A DNA stretch of 44,544 bases from contig VBKY01000154.1 in the NCBI GenBank assembly GCA_005879255.1, positions 1 through 44,544 on the forward strand. The letters are read 5' to 3'. Source of the stretch: Deltaproteobacteria bacterium (GTDB taxonomy: Bacteria; Desulfobacterota_B; Binatia; UBA9968). Positions 1-6,792 of the stretch are shown piece by piece (positions within the stretch are counted from its first letter, which is position 1; every line of letters starts with the position of its first letter). A model generated the notes under the pieces. The model made no database searches and was not told the origin of the DNA. It was given only the letters and a program-made list of their open reading frames with translations. The translations under genes were made by a program, and so were the position numbers.

Positions 1-1
1 T

Positions 2-133
2 GGCATGGTACGCCGCACTGTGGGAGGAGCTGGCGGTTTTGAGGAGAGACGGAGGGGAGAACGCTATAAGCTCGCTCTACCTGTGCAACTGAACGATGGG
101 ACCATTACCGGTAAGCAGCTGGAACTGAGGTAA
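2..133 (+). CDS. 3' end of an unidentified gene
   Basis: The reading frame is open from the left edge and ends at a TAA at 131-133. Its last residues (LPVQLNDGTITGKQLELR) look like a real, mixed-composition protein tail rather than a chance frame. The strong Shine-Dalgarno of the next gene follows after about 30 bases. The family cannot be named from about 43 residues, and it could still be a chance open frame. Confidence 0.35.
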   Translation, partial: GMVRRTVGGAGGFEERRRGERYKLALPVQLNDGTITGKQLELR

Positions 134-176
134 ACCGCCTCAACCGCGTACCACGCACTAACAGAGAAGGAGGATT

Positions 177-689
177 ATGTCAGGCCAAATCTTGGTTCCA
201 TTCAATTCGCATCTCCAGCTTGAGGACCTCATCTCTGTCATTGAAGAGGCCGCCAAACCGGGGATGAGAGTCGTTTTCCTTATTCGTTATCCCGTAGATC
301 CCTGGGTATGGTTCCGGGATCACTGGGTAACAACAGAATCTTCGAGAGACGCCGTGCTGGCGGGAAGGAAAGTCATCGAGAAATACTCCTGGGAGGGGCA
401 AAGGGCGTTGGCAGAAGAGATGGTTGGTCCGTGGCGTTACGTTTTGCAAAAGATGGGAGTAAAGGCGACCGTGAATGTTTATACCGGCAGTTTGTCAAGC
501 GTGGTGGAAAATTATAGTCGTGGGGACGAGATCTCTCTCGTAATGCGAACAATAGCCGCGAAGGTTTCGGCATCACGGTTTCGGGAGGTACGGGCACCAA
601 CAATTATGCGCACGACATCATCATCAGAGAAAATCAAACGAAGGGCAACGGCGCCGACGACACGTCCAACGGGGATGGAATCCAAGTAG
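177..689 (+). CDS. universal-stress-protein-like gene with an abnormal 3' end
   Basis: An AGGAGG ribosome binding site lies three bases before the ATG. Residues 1 to about 120 have the alternating strand/helix pattern of a universal stress protein (UspA, Rossmann-like) domain: an N-terminal ILVPF strand, a VVFLI strand at about 32, a long helix near residues 60-90 and a VNVYTG strand near residue 100. The resemblance is by fold pattern and general familiarity, not by a diagnostic motif. After about residue 118 the translation becomes low-complexity Arg/Ser/Thr-rich sequence, because the DNA from about 518 onward codes for a different protein in another frame. The glycine-rich nucleotide motif that normally closes a UspA domain is therefore missing. 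The gene is probably a truncated fragment joined to foreign sequence. Whether it still makes a stable protein is unknown. Confidence 0.5.
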   Translation: MSGQILVPFNSHLQLEDLISVIEEAAKPGMRVVFLIRYPVDPWVWFRDHWVTTESSRDAVLAGRKVIEKYSWEGQRALAEEMVGPWRYVLQKMGVKATVNVYTGSLSSVVENYSRGDEISLVMRTIAAKVSASRFREVRAPTIMRTTSSSEKIKRRATAPTTRPTGMESK

Positions 690-1033
690 GCGGAGGGTCG
701 GGTGTCGCTAATACAGTGCGCAATATTATGGTCACCGCCAATGAAACCAGAGACAACTACGACGAAGGGATAAGCATCACCGGGAGCAGCGGCACCGGCA
801 ACATCGTTACCGCCGTCGAGATCTCTCACAACAACGCGGGCGCAAACCTCGATCAAGGGATCGAAGTTTCCGGCGGGTCGGGCCAAGACAATCAGGTCAG
901 TTCAAATGCCGATGGGGTCGCGTCTTGTATTTTGACATTTGGGAGGAAACAAGGGGACACGAACCTTTTTCTTGACCGGATGAAGGGAATCGGTGAGGGA
1001 AAAATGTACCGGGAGTCTTTTCCGCCTGGATGA
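518..1033 (+). pseudogene. fragment of a right-handed parallel beta-helix protein
   Basis: In the frame opening after the TAG at 515-517 the translation shows repeating coils rich in Asn and Gly, such as GFGITVSGGTGTNN, GDGIQVGGGSG, EGISITGSSGTGN and QGIEVSGGSGQDN. Their spacing of about 35-40 residues is that of pectate-lyase-like beta-helix proteins, which are usually secreted or surface-bound. There is no start codon or signal peptide, and only about four coils remain, so this is an internal piece of a larger gene. After about position 905 the coil pattern stops and unrelated sequence runs to the TGA at 1031-1033. The upstream junction lies inside the end of the stress-protein-like gene. 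Confidence 0.6.
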
Positions 1034-1094
1034 TTCGTTTGGAACCGCATCGGGTCAGCGGTTGCGACCGTGCAAGCGTTATGCAAGGTGGTCA

Positions 1095-1481
1095 TTACAC
1101 CACCCGCGCGACGACTCGATAACGATCGAGTAAGGCATCGTTGGTCAGGAGCGTAAGCGGCTCCACAATGCTCTGCGCAATCAACAAACGATCGAACGGA
1201 TCTCGATGAATGGGTGGGAGCCTGGTGACGCCGGCCGCGTGAGCCGCCGTTACCGGCAGCTCGACCAGGCCCATCTCAGGTAACGTGGCCAGCAACTGGG
1301 TGAGGTCGACGCGAAAATCTTTGCGCCGAAGCGAGCTCTTGATCGCGATTTCCCAGATGCTCGCCGCACTGTAATATACGTCGTTGCTGTCGTCTTGCAA
1401 AAGCTCGCGCGCTTCGCGCGGCAGGCGTGCGCTGCGCGCCGCCGCCCAGAGCAATAAGTGCGTGTCGAGCAAGAGCCTCAC
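1095..1481 (-). CDS. vapC: VapC-family PIN-domain toxin ribonuclease
   Basis: The 128-residue protein is a complete PIN domain, the nuclease fold of VapC toxins, which cleave tRNA or rRNA with Mg2+. The acidic site is visible: Asp6 in LLLDTH, Glu44 in SIWEIAIK, Asp94/Asp97 in HRDPFDRLL and Asp115 in TNDALL. The WEIAIK and RDPFDRLLIAQ signatures fit the Sll0205-like VapC subgroup. It starts at a GTG whose GTGA overlaps the antitoxin stop, so the two are translationally coupled, antitoxin first. Expression is probably controlled by the VapBC complex acting at the repeats upstream of vapB. Nothing looks damaged. Function is assigned by family; the RNA target is unknown. Confidence 0.92.
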   Translation of the reverse strand: MRLLLDTHLLLWAAARSARLPREARELLQDDSNDVYYSAASIWEIAIKSSLRRKDFRVDLTQLLATLPEMGLVELPVTAAHAAGVTRLPPIHRDPFDRLLIAQSIVEPLTLLTNDALLDRYRVVARVV

Positions 1482-1720
1482 CGCTTCCGGCCTTCGAAAG
1501 CGCGGATAACGGAATCGGGCAGCGGTGCGTTGAAGTCGTCCGGAATTTGGAACTTGCCATCGAGCAGTCCCAGTCTACGCCGGCCGCGAGCTCTGGTTAA
1601 TGGAACGAGCTTGGCGGCAGGCTTGCCGGCACGCGCGATGACGATCTCCTCGCCGGCCTCGGCCCGCTCGACGAGCTTCGACAACTCGGTCTTCGCTTGA
1701 TGGATATTCACCTGTTTCAT
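1478..1720 (-). CDS. vapB: VapB/Phd-type antitoxin
   Basis: The 80-residue protein begins MKQVNIHQAKTELSKLVE and carries GEEIVIARAGKPAAKLVPL, the hallmark of the Phd/YefM/VapB antitoxin DNA-binding domain (residues 1-50). The C-terminal 30 residues (FQIPDDFNAPLPDSVIRAFEG) are the flexible part that normally threads into and blocks the PIN toxin active site. It lies directly before vapC with a 4-base overlap, the usual order for type II modules. Antitoxins of this family bind DNA as dimers and repress their own operon. A tandem 10-bp repeat lies 26-45 bases before the ATG and is the likely target. Confidence 0.92.
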   Translation of the reverse strand: MKQVNIHQAKTELSKLVERAEAGEEIVIARAGKPAAKLVPLTRARGRRRLGLLDGKFQIPDDFNAPLPDSVIRAFEGRKR

Positions 1721-1745
1721 TGCCAGACCCGTATCGGATAGTAGG

Positions 1746-1765
1746 TTAGCTAATCTTAGCTAATC
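1746..1765 (-). promoter_or_regulatory. tandem operator-like repeats upstream of vapBC
   Basis: The decamer TTAGCTAATC occurs twice with no gap, and each copy contains the palindrome TTAGCTAA. The pair begins 26 bases upstream of the vapB start. Position, palindromy and repetition fit an autoregulatory operator for a dimeric VapB. No promoter boxes could be placed with confidence. The regulatory role is inference. Confidence 0.45.
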
Positions 1766-2152
1766 CCATGTGACAGTCAAGCGCCTGCCGGCCGCGAGCG
1801 CTCGCAATGCGAGCGACGAAGCCGCCGACATCGGATAACTGGTCACGCAGGTTTTGTGGACAAACAGATCGGCAGGGAAGGGCTTAGCCACGAACTGGCG
1901 ACAGTTCTGAAATACAATAAAACGATCCGGATGATCTAAGAGATCAGCTGGGAGAATAGAACTGTGATGCGAAAAATCTTGAGAATGCTGCCAAAACAAT
2001 AAGACTCAACAAGACGGTTTGCTTGCTCTGGAAGTCGAAAGAGGAAAATTAGACCTCAACTTAGATCCTCAGCAAGGAACATACTTGCGGTGTTACAACG
2101 GCCTCTGTAAAACAACTGTAGTGGTTTTTGCAACTTCGTCGGAGCCTGGACT
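1766..2152. other. about 390 bases with no recognisable gene
   Basis: Open frames here on both strands are short, lack ribosome binding sites and have compositions unlike proteins. No tRNA, hairpin terminator or known repeat was seen. Part of the right end may belong to a decayed 5' portion of the next gene. Confidence 0.4.
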
Positions 2153-2695
2153 ATGGAATCGGCACTTCGGCATTCGAGATTCCCGCCGATGCTTTGCCTG
2201 AACCGACGATCGCATGTCGTGGACGGAATCGAAATCCGCGGCGGCCCCGAGTTCCTGCTTCGTACCCAAGAAGCCCTCGCACTCCTCCGCCCCGTTGCAC
2301 AATTCGTAGTGATCCGCGGTCATATTAAAATGATCCGCCAAGGAAAGCGCAGTGGCATGAAAGCCTGGACGGAAAAACCCACTTTCATCGTCGGCAAAGC
2401 CACCTGGCGCCATTCGATACTCTGGTACGCCGGCGCCATCGCCCATGATGCCTATCACGCCAAACTTTATCTCGACGCAAAGGGCGATCATGACGACGCA
2501 GAACCGGACGCCGACGCGTGGACCGGTGCCGAAGCGGAAAAGAAGTGCTTAGCGTTTCAACGGCAAGTGCTTCTAGCGCTTAATGCCGACAAAACAATGA
2601 TTGGTTACATCGAGAATTGCGCGCAAAATCCAACGTACCAAGGACGCAACAAAGGCTGGAGAAGCTGGCTAGATTATCTAAGACGCTGGTGGTAG
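2153..2695 (+). CDS. conserved-looking hypothetical protein, start uncertain
   Basis: From about residue 22 the translation (HVVDGIEIRGGPEF onward) is balanced and protein-like. It has a histidine-rich centre, AGAIAHDAYHAKLY, that recalls metallopeptidase or hydrolase helices, but there is no classical HExxH. The C-terminus is basic and aromatic (GWRSWLDYLRRWW). The first residues up to the second Met (ATG at 2189) look out of frame. The overlapping frame at 2128 reads more naturally (GIGTSAFEIPADALPEPT) up to about 2200, so a frameshift near 2200 or a shortened start is possible. There is no good ribosome binding site. It stands alone between vapBC and the Bat-like operon. No function is assigned. 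Confidence 0.5.
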   Translation: MESALRHSRFPPMLCLNRRSHVVDGIEIRGGPEFLLRTQEALALLRPVAQFVVIRGHIKMIRQGKRSGMKAWTEKPTFIVGKATWRHSILWYAGAIAHDAYHAKLYLDAKGDHDDAEPDADAWTGAEAEKKCLAFQRQVLLALNADKTMIGYIENCAQNPTYQGRNKGWRSWLDYLRRWW

Positions 2696-2734
2696 AAAAC
2701 TAGCAGGTCGCTTGACGAAGGACCAAACACTTCG

Positions 2735-2800
2735 ACAATGGAAGATCGAGGATGGAGGATAGTGATCCTCAATCTTCTATCTTCGATCCTCGACCATTGT
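2735..2800. repeat. 66-bp palindromic intergenic repeat, copy 1
   Basis: The ends ACAATGG and CCATTGT are complementary, and the interior is built from purine-rich GAGGAT units facing ATCCTC units, so the transcript would fold as a long imperfect hairpin. A related element lies at 17461-17525. It sits immediately upstream of the DUF58 gene and leaves little room for a separate promoter. Confidence 0.6.
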
Positions 2801-2808
2801 AGAAAAGC

Positions 2809-3699
2809 ATGCCCGAAGGCAATAAAAACTATTTCGATCCCAAAGTCCTCGCCGGGATCGCCAATCTCTCATTGCGCGCCCGATATGTGGTCGAAGGACT
2901 GATGTCGGGTGTGCACCGCAGCCGCGCTAAAGGCTTTAGCGTCGAGTTCGAAGAGCACCGCGAATACTCGCCCGGCGACGAAATCCGGCGCATCGACTGG
3001 AAAGCGCTCGGCAAGTTCGACCGTTATTTCATCAAAGAGTATGAAGATGAGACCAATCTGCGCGCCTATCTGCTGCTCGATAGCAGCGCGTCGATGAATT
3101 ATGCCTCCGACGGCATCACCAAGTTCGATTACGGTTGCACGTTAACGGCTTCGTTGGCGTATCTCATTTTGAGACAGCAGGACGCCGCGGGCGTAGTGAC
3201 TTTTTCAGACCGCATCGAAGCTTTCATCCCGCCGCGCGCTAAACGGGATTATTTAATCCAGATTCTCCACGCTCTGGAAAATCGCGGCCCGGGCGGAGAC
3301 ACCGACGTCGGCAAAATCCTCGACGAGATCGCCGGGCAGATCAGGCGGCGCGGGCTCGTTGTGCTGGTTTCCGACCTGCTCGATGAGCCCGCCGAGATCG
3401 TCAAGGGACTGCGCCAGTTTCGTTTCAAAGGCAATGATGTCATCGTCTTTCACGTCTTGGATCAAGCGGAGCTCGATTTGCCCTTCGACGGCAACATTCT
3501 CTTCGAAGATTTGGAGGCCGCGGACTTGAGAGTGGTCGCCGATCCTCGTTCTATTCGAACAACATATCGGGCAGTCGTCCAAGAATTCATCACCGAGATG
3601 CGCAAGCAGTGCCTCGATAATTCCATCGATTATCAATTGATCTCGACCACCACGCCGCTGGATCAGGCCCTAGCCAGTTACCTGAGTTGGAGGGGCTAA
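2809..3699 (+). CDS. DUF58 domain protein of a Bat/MoxR-type operon
   Basis: The family signature is at residues 51-80 (REYSPGDEIRRIDWKALG, then FIKEYEDE). It is followed by a von Willebrand A-like fold with a MIDAS-type DSSAS motif at residues 91-95. At 296 residues the length is normal for the soluble DUF58 type; there is no signal peptide or membrane segment, so it should be cytoplasmic. DUF58 proteins are usually encoded after a MoxR AAA+ ATPase and before VWA proteins, and are thought to act in envelope stress or in maturation of protein complexes. Here the VWA genes follow after 7 bases, but the gene upstream is not moxR. The start has no strong ribosome binding site. The family call is firm; the precise role is unknown. 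Confidence 0.93.
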   Translation: MPEGNKNYFDPKVLAGIANLSLRARYVVEGLMSGVHRSRAKGFSVEFEEHREYSPGDEIRRIDWKALGKFDRYFIKEYEDETNLRAYLLLDSSASMNYASDGITKFDYGCTLTASLAYLILRQQDAAGVVTFSDRIEAFIPPRAKRDYLIQILHALENRGPGGDTDVGKILDEIAGQIRRRGLVVLVSDLLDEPAEIVKGLRQFRFKGNDVIVFHVLDQAELDLPFDGNILFEDLEAADLRVVADPRSIRTTYRAVVQEFITEMRKQCLDNSIDYQLISTTTPLDQALASYLSWRG

Positions 3700-3706
3700 G
3701 CGAGGC

Positions 3707-5803
3707 ATGTCGGTATTTTTTCTCTATCCGGCGCTTCTTTTCGGACTTCTGGCGGCATCGCTGCCGATCCTGATACACCTATTGAATCGACGCAAATTGA
3801 AGCGCATCCAGTTTCCCGCGGTGCGTTTCATTCTGCTGTCGCAGAAGCGCATTTCGCGCAGCTATCGTTTGCGCCACTGGATTCTTCTAGCGCTCCGGAC
3901 CCTCGCCGTGGTGTTTCTCGCGCTGTTGCTCGCCAATCCGATATTCCAGATCGGCGCCGGGTTATTCGCCGGCAGCGGTCCGGTCTCACTGGTGGTGTTG
4001 CTGGATAATTCGCTCAGCATGACCTGGAGCGGTGATGGCAATGGCTTTAAGCAAGCCAAAGATGCGGCGCGCTTGTTGATCTCGGCACTAAATGACGGCG
4101 ACCGCGCCGCGCTGATCCCGACCAACATCGATGGCAAAGAACCGTTCCGCCTCAAAGGGCAAAAGGATGTCCTGTTAAAAGAGCTCGAAGGTATCGAAAT
4201 TGCCGACGGTACCGCCGATCTACCAGTAGCGCTGAGCAAGGCCTACGAGTTGTTGGTCGAGCCCGCCGGCCAGAAAGAAATCCGTCTGATCACAGACATG
4301 GGTCTCACGGGGTGGGACCAATTTTCCGTTGCCGCTTTGAAACAGGTCGATCCTTCGATAGCGCTCAAAGTGATTCGTATCGGGCGCAAACAACAGCCCC
4401 TCAACGGCACCATAAAAACCATCCGCCTGGCGAGCCAAGGCGTAGGAGTCAATTTGCCAACCCAAATCGAAGCGACAGTGGCGAACTTCGGCGACAACGA
4501 AATCAAAGATCTGCTCGTGCAACTGAGCATCGACGGCCAAAACCGTGAACAAAAACTCGCAACCGTCCCGGCGAAAGGAGAGACATCGGTCAAATTCCAG
4601 GCCCGGGTGAGCCAAGCAGGCGCGCATGCCGGCCAGGTGACGCTTAAGAAGGAAGGGCTCGCCGGTAACGCTGCGCTGCATTTCACTCTCGATGCTCAAG
4701 ACAAGCTCAAGATTCTCGTCGTCGATGGCGACCCACAAACTTCGCTCGTGCAGAGCGAAACTTTCTTTTTGAGCCGGGCTCTCAACCCGGCCGGAGAGCG
4801 CGATTCCTCGCTTTTTCTACCGACCGTGATTGTGCCCGACGGCCTGAACTCGGCAACGTTGGAGGGCTACCAAGTCGTCATGCTGTGTAACGTCGCAGTG
4901 CTTTCGGACGGGTTCGCGACCAAGCTGCAGAACTTTCTACGCCAAGGCGGCGGCGTGCTGATTTTTGGCGGCGACAAATTTCAGCCGGAAAGCTACAGTC
5001 AACGGTTGCCGCAAATCTTACCGGCGGAGCTACGCGAAAAGAAGCTCGGTCCGGAGGCGAGCGGCGAGAAAATCGGCAAATTCGACATTGATCATCCGGC
5101 GCTGCAGAATCTTTCCGAAGACACTCTCCAGGAATCGATCAAATCGGCCCGCGTATGGGGTTATACGCGCGCCGCTGCGCCGGGCAAGGCCGCGTTGATC
5201 TCGTTGGCCAATGGCGACCCGTTGTTGATCGAGCAGAAGGTCGGTGCGGGCAAGTTAATGTTGTTCACCACGAGTGCCGACCGGGACTGGAACGATTTGC
5301 CGGTCAAGACGGTCTACTTGCCGCTGGTGCAATCGCTGGCTCAATATTTGGCGGGCGGCAAACGCGGCGTGTTGGATGCAGGAATCCCCGTGGGTACGGC
5401 AAAAGAATTATCGCTTCCGCCTGCTTACGTCGGCAAGAGCTTACGGGTGACCAAGCCCGACAAGCAGAGCGCCGAAGTTGCCATCAGCGGAGAAAAGGAT
5501 CACGCCCAAGCGACCATCGAGGTGAATGATCGCGCCGGCATCTACCGGCTGGGCTTTCCGGCAGGCGCTGAAAAAGATAGCGGAACGCCGCAAATCTACG
5601 CGGCGAATCCGCCGTTTCTCGAATCTCGCTTGGACGAGATCAGCACCCGTGAGCTCCAGGCCAAGCTCAGTCCGATCCGCGCCGAAGTCATTTCCGTCGA
5701 CGCCCTTAAAGACGGCGGCAGCCGCACGGACCTCGCTCTTCCCTTGTTGGCGCTGCTCATTGTAACTTTACTGATTGAGGGCTGGCTCGCACAGCGGTTT
5801 TAA
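3707..5803 (+). CDS. BatA-like membrane protein with VWA domain
   Basis: Residues 4-24 and 58-80 are membrane helices separated by a basic stretch (LLNRRKLKRIQFPAVRFI), the double-anchor N-terminus typical of BatA-like aerotolerance-type proteins. A VWA domain follows, with DNSLS at residues 100-104 as the metal-ion-dependent adhesion motif. The middle has a beta-rich CARDB-like part, then an amidotransferase-like Rossmann region (FLRQGGGVLIFGGD) from about residue 340. The last 20 residues form another helix ending at a short basic tail. The 698-residue length fits these large periplasm-facing proteins. It is 7 bases after the DUF58 gene and shares its operon. Family membership is clear; function in these operons remains poorly defined. 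Confidence 0.92.
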   Translation: MSVFFLYPALLFGLLAASLPILIHLLNRRKLKRIQFPAVRFILLSQKRISRSYRLRHWILLALRTLAVVFLALLLANPIFQIGAGLFAGSGPVSLVVLLDNSLSMTWSGDGNGFKQAKDAARLLISALNDGDRAALIPTNIDGKEPFRLKGQKDVLLKELEGIEIADGTADLPVALSKAYELLVEPAGQKEIRLITDMGLTGWDQFSVAALKQVDPSIALKVIRIGRKQQPLNGTIKTIRLASQGVGVNLPTQIEATVANFGDNEIKDLLVQLSIDGQNREQKLATVPAKGETSVKFQARVSQAGAHAGQVTLKKEGLAGNAALHFTLDAQDKLKILVVDGDPQTSLVQSETFFLSRALNPAGERDSSLFLPTVIVPDGLNSATLEGYQVVMLCNVAVLSDGFATKLQNFLRQGGGVLIFGGDKFQPESYSQRLPQILPAELREKKLGPEASGEKIGKFDIDHPALQNLSEDTLQESIKSARVWGYTRAAAPGKAALISLANGDPLLIEQKVGAGKLMLFTTSADRDWNDLPVKTVYLPLVQSLAQYLAGGKRGVLDAGIPVGTAKELSLPPAYVGKSLRVTKPDKQSAEVAISGEKDHAQATIEVNDRAGIYRLGFPAGAEKDSGTPQIYAANPPFLESRLDEISTRELQAKLSPIRAEVISVDALKDGGSRTDLALPLLALLIVTLLIEGWLAQRF

Positions 5804-5845
5804 AAGAACATTCAATGAAAAAGACAAAACTCGAATACCTCTCTC

Positions 5846-5932
5846 TCGTCATTCCGGCGAACGCCGGAATCCAGTATCTGGTTATTCTCCCAGCGCCACC
5901 ACCCTGGATGCCGGTTTTCACCGGCATGACGG
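5846..5932. repeat. REP/BIME-like composite palindrome
   Basis: Two hairpins, ATTCCGGCG/CGCCGGAAT (5851-5870) and ATGCCGG/CCGGCAT (5908-5927), sit in arms that are also complementary to each other (CGTCATTCCGG...CCAG against CTGGATGCCGG...ATGACG). This is the arrangement of bacterial interspersed mosaic elements spread by REP-associated transposases. It lies between two genes of the Bat-like operon. A related copy is at 13358-13469. Confidence 0.75.
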
Positions 5933-6018
5933 ACTTGGTTTGACGTATGTCCGATTCGAACTGCCTCAAGTTGGAGAATGTTCCGTTTTGAATTTTGCAT
6001 TGAGGAATCACTGATCCA

Positions 6019-6789
6019 ATGAACCGCAGACAATTCATCCGTTTAATATCTCAAGGTCTGCTTGGCGCCGGATTAGTTCCGCGCCTGGCCTTCGCCGGTC
6101 AGCCGAATGAAAAACGTCCGCTGCAATTCGTCTTTGCCCAGATCAAGTATCGCGGCGGCGATTGGAATCCCCACCCTTTATCGGTCACGCCGCTGATGGA
6201 AGAGCTGATGGCGCGCACGAGCGTCGAACCCGCCACGGTCAGACACGACATCATGCTGACCGATCGCGATCTTTTCAACTATCCATTTCTGTACCTGACC
6301 GGCAAGTACGAATTCGAACCGTTCAGCCAGGAAGAGGTCGAAACTCTTCGACGATTTCTTTCCTATGGTGGCTTTCTGTTGATCGACGACGCCCTCGGTC
6401 AGCAAGGCTATGGTTTCGACAAAGCGGTGCGCCGCGAGATGCAGCGGGTTTTTCCGGGAAATGAATTCAAGCGGCTGCCTTCCGGCCATGCCGCGCTCAG
6501 AAGTTACTATCTTTTACGTCGCATCGGCGGGGTACGGATTGTCAGCCCCAACCTCGAGGGAATTAACGTCGGCAACTCCACCCCGGTGGTCTACTGCCAA
6601 AATGATCTTGGCGGCGCCTGGGAACGAGACCAATTAGGAAAGTGGACCAACGCTTGCACTCCTGGCGGCGAAGGACAACGCAAAGACGCTTTTCATTTGG
6701 GCATCAATCTTATTCTTTACGCCATGACCGAGAACTACAAAGAAGACTTGATTCACGTCCCGTTTATTCGCAAGCGGCTCACCCGGTAA
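6019..6789 (+). CDS. DUF4159 domain protein with Tat signal
   Basis: The N-terminus MNRRQFIRLISQGLLG followed by an AFAGQ-like cleavage site is a twin-arginine (Tat) signal, so the folded protein is exported to the periplasm. The mature part carries the DUF4159 pattern: YLTGKYEFEPFSQEE, then RRFLSYGGFLLIDDA, then FPGNEFKRLPSGH, resembling a degenerate amidotransferase fold. The length of 256 residues is typical. DUF4159 genes regularly sit with DUF58 and VWA genes, as here, 3 bases before the second VWA gene. Export through Tat suggests the mature protein meets the periplasmic loops of the two VWA membrane proteins. Its biochemical activity is not established in the family. Confidence 0.9.
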   Translation: MNRRQFIRLISQGLLGAGLVPRLAFAGQPNEKRPLQFVFAQIKYRGGDWNPHPLSVTPLMEELMARTSVEPATVRHDIMLTDRDLFNYPFLYLTGKYEFEPFSQEEVETLRRFLSYGGFLLIDDALGQQGYGFDKAVRREMQRVFPGNEFKRLPSGHAALRSYYLLRRIGGVRIVSPNLEGINVGNSTPVVYCQNDLGGAWERDQLGKWTNACTPGGEGQRKDAFHLGINLILYAMTENYKEDLIHVPFIRKRLTR

Positions 6790-6792
6790 GCG

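Noticed and set aside
1760..1999. Minus-strand frame of 79 residues upstream of vapB.
   Set aside because: No ribosome binding site, odd composition, and it overlaps the vapBC operator-like repeats.
4220..4738. Long antisense frames inside the BatA-like gene and similar ones in other GC-rich genes.
   Set aside because: They mirror the codon bias of the sense genes, lack ribosome binding sites and show no domains.
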